From NCBI GenBank assembly GCA_029204045.2, contig CM055063.1, positions 28,961,721-29,025,720 of the forward strand: a stretch of 64,000 bases of DNA, read 5' to 3'. The stretch comes from Tillandsia leiboldiana (Eukaryota > Streptophyta > Magnoliopsida > Poales > Bromeliaceae). Below are positions 55,234 through 64,000 of the stretch, one piece after another. The notes beneath the pieces were generated by a model that had not been told where the DNA came from, searched no databases, and saw only the letters and a program-made list of their open reading frames with translations. Numbering within the stretch: the stretch's first letter is position 1; each line of letters opens with the position of its first letter. The position numbers and the translations under genes are program-made.

Positions 55234-55761
55234 CACCCGGTCCACCGAGCCCGCGCAAACTCCCTGGTCCGCGCCGCGTGCGCCGGCCATTCCGAGCACG
55301 CCACGCGTCCCCCGCCAGCGGTCTGCACCCGCCGCGCCTCCCCGTGGACCGAGCTCCGTGAGCCGGCCAATAACAGGCCGACACGTGGCTCAGGCCGGTC
55401 CACGGTCTCCCCCCATGCATCGTAAGTCCCCGAAAACTTTTGGAAGCCCGTTTTTGGTCATCCGGACTCCGAATTTAACAAGCAAATAGCCGTTTTCAAG
55501 CGTTTTTCCGCGCTGAATCCAAATCCAACCTCTGTTTGGCCCAAAACCATTTCTAAAATTCAGCAAATGTAGCCGAAGGCCAAATTAGCTAAAGATATCT
55601 CACAGGGTCCATCTGTGGCATCCCTTTGGTGCACCATGGGCCAGACACAACAACACTAGGTGTTCTACACAGTGGATTCACCGGAAAGGTTGCATGGGGA
55701 TCAGGACCACTACATCCTCGTCTACAAGGAAAAGTTTTGTCCTCGAAACAAAAATCATACC

Positions 55762-56586
55762 TCAAGCCGGGGCCTCGAACAAGTAGGGGTAAGCGTCCAT
55801 CATCACTGACTCCGGCTCCCAAGTAGCCTCGCGCTCATCATGGCTGCTCCAGAGGATCTTCACATAAGGGATGGCCCGGCTGCGCAACTCCCTAACCTCA
55901 CGGTCCAAAATCCTCAATGGCCGCTCGACATAGCTCAAGTCCTCAGTGATCTCCAGTGGGGTGAAATCGATGATGTGCGACGGGTCATAAACATACCTCC
56001 TTAGAGTCGATACATGAAACACATCGTGAACACCAGCAAGTCTGGGAGGAAGTGCAAGTCTGTAGGCAACTGGCCCTATGCGCTCCAATACCTCGAAAGG
56101 TCCAATATAACGAGGGCTCAGCTTCCCACGAATCCCAAATCTCCGGATTCCCTTCGAAGGCGAGACTTTCAAAAAGACATGATCTCCAACCATAAACTCA
56201 AGGTCTCGCCTCCGCACATCTGCATAGCTCCTCTGTCTGCTCTGAGCGGTCTGAAGATGCTGTCTAACTACCCTGACCTTATCCTCTGCTTCTCGCAGCA
56301 ACTCTGGCCCCAATGTCCGTCTTTCACCCACATCGCTCCAATAAAGCGGGGAACGACACTTGCGTCCATACAATGCTTCAAACGGAGCCATCTGGATGCT
56401 CGCTTGAAAGCTATTGTTGTACGCAAACTCTGCCAGTGATAAGTGTCGCACCCAACCTCCTCCAAAGTCTAGCATGCAAGCCCGGAGCATGTCCTCAAAA
56501 ATCTGTATAGTACGCTCTGACTGTCCGTCTGTCTGCGTGTGAAACGCTGTGCTGAAACTGAGTTGTGTCCCCAAAATGGCCTGTAG
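55762..56586 (-). pseudogene. pol: D pol fragment: integrase core end, GPF domain and chromodomain-like tail
   Basis: Open minus-strand frame of about 274 codons with no stop until 55762. It starts in LQAILGTQL at the E4 junction, then FSTAFHTQTDGQSERTIQ (the E of DDE), FAYNNSFQASIQMAPFEALY, LSPRYIGPFEVLERIGPVAY, VHDVFHVSTLRRYV and WSSHDEREATWEPESVMM. Relative to E3 it is a different but related chromovirus. The preceding integrase, RT and gag would lie to the right of E4, beyond the window. The fragment itself looks undamaged, so D was probably coding-competent until E4 inserted. Confidence 0.9.
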
Positions 56587-59100
56587 TGTGAGGACCTGGA
56601 TCCCCATGAGGTGATTACTGGCTGACCAACAGCTTCTGAAGGCCTATGTGGCGTGTCGGTGGCGTTTGTACACCAATTGGACACTTTTGATGGACTCGGT
56701 GTGTTAATTGGATCACGAGAGTAGTCAGATGGCCCCATTGAATGCTTAGAAGTGGTTTCGCGCGCAATTGATATTAAAATTGGACTCGGGGCGAAGTTTG
56801 GATAAAGGATCACCTCTCCGGATGCCTTCAGAAATTTTTAGAGTTGGAATTTGGCAAATCGGACTTTAGGAATGGACCCGGCGCGAAAATCGGATCAAGT
56901 GGGCTTTCCGGGGGCTTTCGGCAAATTTTCGGATGAGAATTTGGAGAAACGGACACCATATTTGGATTCAGCACGCGAAATCGTTGAGAATGGACTATTT
57001 ACTTGCTTTTTTCGGAGCCCGGTTGACGCGCACGTTTTTTGAGGCACGTGCGCGAATTTGGAGACGTCAACGCGGATCCCGAGGTGCGCGCGGGCGTACT
57101 GCGCGAGGGGGGGGGGGGGGGGCGCAGGCAGGCGCGTTGGGAAATCGCGCCTGACTGCGCGGGTCACGCGGGGGGGGGGGGGGGGGGCCGCCACGTGGCG
57201 CGCTCCCATTCGCGCCCGCGCGGACGCGGGGGGCGCGCGTCCGTGCAGCGCGCTCAATGTCCCGCGCCTGGGTGAGGCGCGGTGTCACGCGCCCGTGTGG
57301 CGCGTGCCACGTGGCACAGGGGGCGCGCGCCTACGCCTGGCGCACGCGCCCCTGTGCGGTGGACCACCTGGCTGCGGGCCCTTTGGGGCGGTGCACCGTG
57401 GACCCGGTCCACGGGAGCCCTCCCCTCTTCCATTTCTTCTCTTCTTCTTCCTTTTCCTCCCCGCGCACCGTTTCTTCTCCCATTTTTCTTCTTCTCCGAC
57501 CGAGCGAGAGAGAGTGAGAGGGAGGGGATTTTGTGGGGTGCGGCGGTGCGCCGTGGACCTCGCGAAGCACGCGAGGTGTTCCAAGGAGACGGTTGGGCGG
57601 CGCGACGCGGTCGAGGTAGGTCCCGCGTGTTATTTTTCGGTATTTTTGGCATAATTTTGGAGCGTCCTTTTGGACATTGGATTTGACCCCTTACTCTCGT
57701 GTGTGTTAGGGACTGTGTTTTACTGCTCCGTTTTGCGTGCGGACCCCGACGGTGTGTTCCGTTTTGCGTGCGGACTCCGTTTTGCCCGCGGGTCTCAGTA
57801 CCGTGCACCGTTTTGCGTGCGAACTCCGTTTTGCGCACGGGTTTCCGTTTTGCATGCGGACTCCGGCGGTGTGCACCGTTTTGCGTGCAACTTGTTTTAC
57901 GAGCTCGGATTGAGGCGTGCCTTTACACTCTTTGGATCTACGCGTCACAAGGATTACCGTCTTGTTTTCGAAGAATTTTCTGAGATTCGCCCGAAGGTAT
58001 ACTTCTTTCCCCTTTGCTGTGCAGAGTATTACAGTTGTGTTTGTTGTGGACTTTCGCGCTCACCGTGTTGTGGAATTTGTAACTCGGCCTCCGGGACTCG
58101 GATTTTGACATGCAGGTACTCGTTTCGAAGGTCTCGACGCGGCGATCGCGACAGTATTTTTGATGGATTTTTCAGAGTTCGTTCTGCAGGTAAAAATTTC
58201 ACATCTTCGGGGCTGGTTTCAACAGATGGTGTATACTTGGATATTTTAGCATAAAGTGTAACTTTGGACCTTTTGTTGTACCCAGGAGGGTTCGCGAGTG
58301 TTTTTGGAACACTGCAAGGAGCCGAGGTGGCGCGACATGTACCGTGGATACGGGTTCAGCGGATTGTGCGAGCAAGTGGCCATGCTCTTCACCGACCCCA
58401 GGTTTGCCTCTGATTGAACACTTCAGGTGGGTAAGCTTAATATCAGTAACTGTATAAGGCAATGATTATGTTATGGCAAATATAAGTGCACTTGTGGGGA
58501 TGTCACCCCTCGATGACTAACAGCAGGCATATTTGATGTACAACCGATATGAGCGAAAGGTAAGCAAGGAATGGCCTACTTGGGTGAGATTGGTATACCA
58601 TAGTGGGAATACTTTAGCATGCTTTGCTAATATATGTTTCACCCACATTTATCGTTTCTGAGGACAAAAGCATGCTTGTATGGACATGTAGTTAGGCCAT
58701 CTTTTATTGCTACACTACTTATTGGAACTTGACTTAGGAGAAACCATACTTTTCCTTTCTTCTTCTTTGTTAGTCAGGTGGTCAGTCTGCTCGGGTTCGA
58801 GCAGGGATCTGGGTAGTGTAGTCGGGACTTGGTGTCTGGGACAGGTTGGATTAGTTGTGGGGCTTTGCGGCAACCGCGGATATTGGGCGGTTGACCGAAT
58901 ATTTATTTATGCACCAGATTGGATATCTGAATTCTCTAGTGGACAGAGTTTCCCCCTATTGAGTACTTTTGCATCCGATTGAGGTCGGGTTTTTCTTTAG
59001 TGGACAGAGTTTTCCACTTTGATCATAGTCTTGATCAAAGTCCTGCTATACAGAGATACTTTACTCGTGTGGGTCGCTCCCCTCGAGTGCCACTCTTGAG

Positions 59101-59276
59101 TTTCCGATCGGACGGTTTAGATGCCGATCTGTTACTTACTTTAGTTTCCGATCGGACGGTTTAGATGCCGATCTATTACTTACTTTAGTTTCCGATCGGA
59201 CGGTTTAGATACCGATCTGTTACTTACTTTAGTTTCCGATCGGACGGTTTAGATGCCGATCTGTTACTTACTTTGG
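59101..59276 (+). repeat. 44-bp tandem repeat in E4 LTR
   Basis: Four near-perfect units starting at 59101, 59145, 59189 and 59233, each TTTCCGATCGGACGGTTTAG followed by ATGCCGATCTGTTACTTACTTTAG. GATCGG and CCGATC within each unit are inverted. Same LTR position as the unrelated repeats of E1, E2 and the solo LTR. Confidence 0.9.
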
Positions 59277-59526
59277 GATGCGAGCCATGTGGGTCGATCC
59301 CGCGGTTTCGAGCCATGTGTGCAGATTTCGCTGAGAAGGCAACGCCAGTTTTACTGGTGGCACCAGATTGGGTTTATTACAGATTTTCGCTTTATTGTTG
59401 CACTCGTGTCAGGGGGGGCGAGTGAAGTCTAGTAGCTGTGTCTAGACCAGTGCTAGTGTTGTTGGGAACCGTTTGGGGATCGACAGTTGTCCCAAGGTCA
59501 TTGTGAGTTGTTGACCATTGTACGAG

Positions 59527-59858
59527 AGGCATAGGCAGGCATAGGCAGGCATCGCAGGCATAGACAGGCAGTAGGCAGGCATAGCAGGCATGGCAGGCAT
59601 AGGCAGGCATAGCAGGCAGGGCTGGCATAGACAGGCAGAGCAGGCATGGCAGGCATGGCAGGCATAGGCAGGCAGAGCAGGCATGGCAGGCATAGGCAGG
59701 CATAGCAGGCATAGCAGGCATGGCAGGCATAGGCAGGCATGGCAGGCATAGCAGGCATAGGCAGGCATGGCAGGCATAGCAGGCATAGCAGGCATGGCAG
59801 GCATAGGCAGGCATGGCAGGCATAGCAGGCATGGCAGGCATAGCAGGCATAGAGGCAT
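59527..59858 (+). repeat. Expanded GGCAGGCATAGCAGGCAT minisatellite in E4 LTR
   Basis: About 332 bp of GGCAGGCATA and GCAGGCATAG/GCAGGCATGG units, versus about 131 bp in each E2 LTR and about 25 bp in E1. Minus-strand ORFs (up to 202 codons of Met-Pro-Ala-Met / Tyr-Ala-Cys-His) are by-products. Confidence 0.9.
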
Positions 59859-60522
59859 GATAGCTGTTGAGAGGCTCCAGCTTCTTTATATCAGTCTTTA
59901 CGGCTTTGGTTAGTTTTTGTCTCTTGAGGACTTGGTGGGCAGGCCGTCGGTCCGGGTGGTGGTACCCACTGAGAACTCCATTTTTTGGTGTAGTTCTCAC
60001 ACCCTTTGTGGGGGGGGTTCCCCCTTCTTTTTCCTTCCTCTCCTTTGTTTTGCAGAGTCTTAGCGGGTGTTGCTGATTCTGCGGTTGTTGATCGAGGCGA
60101 GGGAGTCGCGAGCTAGATCCCTACCCATGTTTGGAGAGTAGTGGTACCCCTTCAGAGGAGAGCTTCAGTAGATTAGTTGTTTTATTTCCTCTTTTGAGAG
60201 ACTGTTGTAGTGAGGATGATATGTATTAAGAGCCTGTACACTGTTGTATTTATTGGAGATACCTCCCTGTTGAGCTATGAGTTCTGTATCTGAGGATTTT
60301 GTACGATTATCATTTGTGGGAGGTGGAAATTGTTGCATCATTTCCAGTTGTACAGTGGTTGATTTCTTTTTACAGCAGTTTTATCTTATAGCTCTGATAT
60401 CTGTTAGCTGTAGCACTTGTTTTGCAGGTAGGACGCTTCGCCTATGCGGACTTTGGCATAGGTGGCGGATCTGTTGGCGAGCCCGGGTCGCAGTTTCGAC
60501 CCCGGGGCATGACAGATTAGGT

Positions 60523-60535
60523 TGGTATCAGAGCC
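60523..60535 (+). promoter_or_regulatory. E4 primer-binding site
   Basis: TGGTATCAGAGCC, 8 bases after the 5' LTR; initiator tRNA-Met type. Confidence 0.9.
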
Positions 60536-63500
60536 TAGGTTGTAGGTCGTGGTGGACTTAGAAACCCTAGGCTTTTGGTTTGACCCTTGGTTGACTTCAT
60601 GAGAGTCGTGACTTTTAGCAAGAGTCCTGATTGAGTTTTATACCTCTCCCAAGGGACGGGAAGAGTGATTGGCATGTTTATTCTCCTAAGTGATTATGTT
60701 GGCTGCAAACAACATAATGCTGTGGAACGGGTGACAAGCTTTAAACTTTCGCTGGATTGGGTCGAGCGTTGTTTTGTGCTGTTTTGCAGTTTCGTCGTGG
60801 CGAGCTGTCTCCCCGACGCTGGGTTTTGACCCATGTACTTCATGTCATAGTAGTTGAGCTTGAGCGGTTGGTTTTGGGCCGGATACCCGGATTGAGGTCA
60901 GAGAGTTCCGGACCCAGATGACAGGATCGTCTGAGGCCTATCAGCGGCAGAGCGAGCGAGAAGCTGGTTTTAGTGACACAGTTGTCGGAGCAGCGGGCAG
61001 CTCGACAGTGCTTCCTTCTGAGACCACCCGGTTGCAGTATCCTCAGGGGCGGAGATTTTTGTGGCACCGATGGAGTAGGTAGCCCCCTCTGTGCCGATGT
61101 TTAGTGTCGAGGCACCGAGGCAGGGTGGATAGTTGACAGCTAGTGAGCTGAAGGGACATAATCGATCTATTGAGCCAGATTCGGCAGATGAACCACCCCG
61201 ACTCGTAAGATTGAGCTGGAGCATTTGGAGGCAGAGTCGTGGTTGGTGGTGATGGAGTGATCAATTGAGAGCCTCCCGTGCCAGAGAGTTTTGGCAGTTG
61301 TTGAACTGCGCGCTCCAGGTCTCGAGGGACGAGGCGCATAGGATATGTGAGACTGGGAGTGGATTGCGCCAGGATACCTTTCAGTTTATTCGATCCCTCC
61401 TGTATAGATTTTGGATCTTGGATGCCTCGATAGAGTAGCCGTTGTGTATGGAGCGTGGCGCTGCAGTTCCTTTGGTTAGGGATATGCCGCAAGAGGCGAG
61501 TTTAGGATATTGGCGCTTGGCGCCGGGTGATGGAGGACAAATCGGCCGGCAGAGGCACTTCTGATTTCTTTTCCAGGATGACGGGTTCCTGGGATGCCAG
61601 AGATCGGGTAGACCCCGATGGCTGCATCAGCATCTATATCAGAGTGGCGCAGCGGTAGCGTGGATTTGTTATCTGCGGAGGACCTTATTCGTCGCCTCAG
61701 TGTGAGCAGAGACAGAGGTGTGCTCCCTTTGTGTTTGGTCTACTTTTTTCTTGCAGATTGAGCGACAACCGCCGGCATCGAATGAATGAGTCTGTGCCGC
61801 CCGGTTGGAGGGCGCCACGGCAGTGGATGGAGTTGTTGCAAGTGTGATTTCATCACAGCTGCCGGAGTTAGAGCATGTTGCATTCCTGCATGGACTAGAG
61901 GCAGAATTATTACCACGTGCACTAGAGGTACAGGTGTCTGTTGTTGTTGTGCATGTGGAGGAGACTTTTGGATCATGTCCAGTGCAGCTGAGACTGCGAG
62001 TTACCGGCAGACTTAATGGTAATTGTGGCAGTTCGGTATCTTGACCATGTGCTTGAGAGTGATTGGCACAACGCCACAGGATGTTTTGGCTGAGGAGTGA
62101 GAGGACGTCGATTTTCTACGAGGCAGACGAGAGGAGGTTTGGTTGTTAAAACGGTTAGAGCACACAGGCTTTAGCGACAGTGTGAGAGGTGCTTTTTGGC
62201 GGCACCGGGATTCAAGGATATCTCTGTTGCCCACGAGATCTCGGGTGTGATTTCACCTGAGCTGTTGACGATGCCGCCGGTTAGGGAGATAGAGATTGCG
62301 TTTGACGCGGTTCGGGGAACCGCGCCACCCTTGATAGCACCTCATTGGATATCGCCTGTAGAGCTGAGAGAGCTGATGGCGCAATTGCAGGATCTGATGG
62401 ATCGAGGGGTCTGTTTGACCTGATGCCACGCCGTTGGTACACGGTGGTGATGCCACGTCGTTGATGCACGACTGTGAGGGCCCTTTTATGGTTCGAGTGT
62501 AGACAGGTCCGGGTGGTATCTAGGACCTTTTGATGGAGCTATATGCAGGCAGTTATTGTATGATGCGAGTACCTACTCAGAATCAGACAACCGAGGATCT
62601 TGTCTAGATGGCGTTCGGGACACGGTAGGGCATCTCGAGCTCACAGTGAGGCCAAGTGGATTGATTAATGCCCTGCCACTCTTATGATTTAGGGAATTGT
62701 GCTCCAGCTGTACTTGATTGGATTGGTAACAAGATCCTCCGGGGATATTTGGATTTACTCCCAAAGCGATGTGGAGCGCGAGGAGCACTTGTGGATGTGC
62801 TACCATGCCCGTGTGGATGAAGTGGTATGCCAAGTTATTGAGGTACAAGTTGTAGCTCCAGAAGCATACCTTCTTGGGTCACGTTGTTCGAGCCGTAGGA
62901 GCGGCGGTGGAAATACGGCCAATATGGATATCACTTGGGATTTGGCCGAGATCGACAATTATTGTCGAGGTGAGGAGTTTCTTGGACTGGGTAGTGCCAG
63001 GAAAGCTTGGCAATCGGATGATGAGATTGCTCAGCGCCAATGCTAGTATTTCCAGTGTTGGGAGAGATATCTGCGAGTTTTAGTGATGTCTCCTAAAGCG
63101 ACTATGGAATTACCGTTCGGTTATTGTTGAGCATTTTGGATTACCCCGACAGGGCCACTGTGATGGCGGATACCTGGCGCTGGAAAGCTGTCTGGGGATG
63201 AGTTTGATAATTCCACAGCTGGCGCTGTGTGGACTATTGGGGCAAACATGGCTTGTGGTTGTGTCCCTGAGGGTTCCTTTGGTTGATAGACCGCGGCTGA
63301 GTAGTTCACTCGGATGGTCAAGATTCGGGAGTGACCGAGTGAGGACCCCTCCTTGTTAGGGCTCATTTCCTTATTGGTTAATCATGTGGGTGTGCTTCGG
63401 GTTGCCTTGGTTGAGTTGACACAGGTTGTGGTTTGGTGTGTGTTGCACTAGCGGTTATCTGGTTTCCCCCAACTTTGTTGGAACCCCGGTTGTATTTCAT

Positions 63501-63805
63501 GTCTCAGCTCCGGAAGGTTATGTTTTTGGATCCCTCACCCGTGATTGACTCGCCCCATTTGAGATCTAGGAATGTTTGGAGTACGAGGGACGCCCGTTGC
63601 GAATTCTGGCTCGTGAGATTAGAGGTTGCGCAATCGGGCTATGCCGTGCTGGTTGTAGCTGTTGTTGTTGTTGAGGAGTGGTCACGGGTAGTGAGCAGCA
63701 ACTTGGAGCTGGAGATGATGATGTTGAGTACTTACCCTTAGTGTTTGTGACTCCTGGTGGAATTGAGATAGTTTCGAGAACGAAACTTTCTTTAGTGGGG
63801 GAGGA
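60536..63805 (+). pseudogene. E4 internal region: ruined gypsy gag-pol
   Basis: Collinear with E2 25551-28912. Scraps: gag-like (about 60850-61000), RT start at 62196-62423 (VISPELLTMPPVREIEIAFD), RT core scrap (AFGTR and TVRPSGLINALP near 62605-62680), IYSQSDVEREEHLWM near 62750, VRSFLDWVVPGKLG near 62970 and integrase end (MSQLRKVMFLDPS near 63500). Stops and shifts occur throughout. The polypurine tract AGTGGGGGAGGA is at 63794-63805. Confidence 0.75.
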
Positions 63806-64000
63806 TGTGAGGACCTGGATCCCCACGAGGTGATTACTGGCTGACCAGCAGCTTCTGGAGGCCTATGTGGCGTGTCGGTGGCGTTTGTACACCAATTGGA
63901 CACTTTTGATGGACTCGGTGTGTTAATTGGATCACGAGAGTAGTCAGATGGCCCCATTGAATGCTTAGAAGTGGTTTCACGCGCAATAGATATTAAAATT
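63806..64000 (+). repeat. E4 3' LTR (start only)
   Basis: TGTGAGGACCTGG onward matches 56587-56780 with very few differences, then the window ends. Confidence 0.9.

Larger units (their letters stand above)
46806..55714 (-). repeat. D 3' LTR, split by C3
   Basis: About 3257 bp once C3 and one CACCC are removed. In minus orientation: TGTAGTGGTCCTG tip at 55714, TATAAATAG at 49229-49221, shared gypsy block (about 48000-47880), CAACCGC-N9-GCGGTTG (47772-47794), CTGACCGGCACGGTC repeats (about 47520-47610), GGCGTGACA end at 46806. ORFs in it are not gene-like. Confidence 0.88.
56587..60514 (+). repeat. E4 5' LTR
   Basis: 3928 bp, TGTGAGGACCTGG to GGGCATGACA. GC-rich upstream part with two long G runs (57107-57122 and 57170-57187), shared gypsy block (about 58665-58860), hairpin CAACCGC-N9-GCGGTTG (58871-58893), 44-bp tandem repeat (59101-59276) and the largest GGCAGGCATA array (59527-59858). 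No clear TATA box is seen. Confidence 0.9.
46806..64000 (-). mobile_element. D: minus-strand Ty3/gypsy chromovirus, carrying C3 and E4
   Basis: 3' LTR (46806-49586 plus 55239-55714) followed, in minus orientation, by the end of pol (56586-55762). The element is interrupted by C3 in the LTR and E4 in the integrase; the rest lies beyond the right edge behind E4. LTR tips are TGTAGTGGTCC and GGCGTGACA in element orientation, like those of E3. The interval up to 64000 is mostly E4 and C3, not D itself. Confidence 0.85.
56587..64000 (+). mobile_element. E4: non-autonomous gypsy-type element, right end outside window
   Basis: 5' LTR 56587-60514, internal 60515-63805, start of 3' LTR 63806-64000. 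It lies in the integrase of D; the left flank TGTAG (56582-56586) is the expected TSD, and the right copy is outside. It is the same family as E1 and E2 and keeps the uninterrupted leader in which E2 received E3. Confidence 0.9.

Noticed and set aside
59392..60000. 202-codon ORF of Met-Pro-Ala and Tyr-Ala-Cys-His repeats
   Set aside because: Translation of the GGCAGGCATA minisatellite on the minus strand; all frames are low-complexity and array length varies between copies.

Overview
The window is plant nuclear DNA made almost entirely of LTR retrotransposons nested inside one another. The evidence is Ty1/copia (Sirevirus-like) and Ty3/gypsy (chromovirus-like) gag-pol genes, LTRs of 1.2-4 kb, primer-binding sites matching the 3' end of plant initiator tRNA-Met (TGGTATCAGAGC), polypurine tracts and 5-bp target-site duplications. 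I see no host gene, tRNA, rRNA or CRISPR array. The species cannot be named; a flowering plant is the safe statement.

Layout, left half. A Sirevirus-like copia element (C1, + strand) is the base layer; its 5' LTR lies left of the window. It is cut twice. E1 (1-8130, - strand, TSD TCAAC on the visible side) sits at the start of gag. E2 (11191-36526, + strand, TSD CTTTA on both sides) sits between integrase and reverse transcriptase. E2 is itself cut by E3 (15229-25545, a chromovirus with 3-kb LTRs, TSD TATAC), and its 3' LTR carries a solo LTR (29423-33092, TSD GGGCA). C1 resumes at 36532 with RT, RNase H, a spacer, a spliced-looking env-like unit and its 3' LTR (42229-43528).

Right half. A 5'-truncated copia fragment (C2) ends in an LTR at 45292-46510. 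A minus-strand chromovirus (D) starts at 46806 and runs off the right edge. Its 3' LTR is cut by copia element C3 (49587-55233, TSD CACCC) and its integrase by E4 (56587 to beyond 64000).

The elements fall into three working groups. E1, E2 and E4 are one non-autonomous family: LTRs of about 3.8-3.9 kb surround only 3.2-3.5 kb of internal DNA that holds a ruined gag-pol. E3 and D are chromoviruses with much better preserved pol genes, similar LTR ends and the same primer site, so they are plausible helpers. C1, C2 and C3 are Sirevirus-like and carry an extra env-like 3' ORF.

The most interesting signals are non-coding. (1) The R/U5 part of all three copia LTRs reads as a nearly continuous run of hairpins: three long ones, then seven or eight short ones with different stems but the same TGGATT loop, with compensatory changes between copies. 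(2) A block of about 130 bp between pol and env-like differs at one base between C1 and C3 and holds two overlapping open small ORFs. (3) A promoter-like palindrome array, a TATA box and a roughly 380-bp GT-AG intron precede the env-like ORF in both C1 and C3. (4) A CAACCGC/GCGGTTG hairpin is conserved across otherwise different gypsy LTRs.
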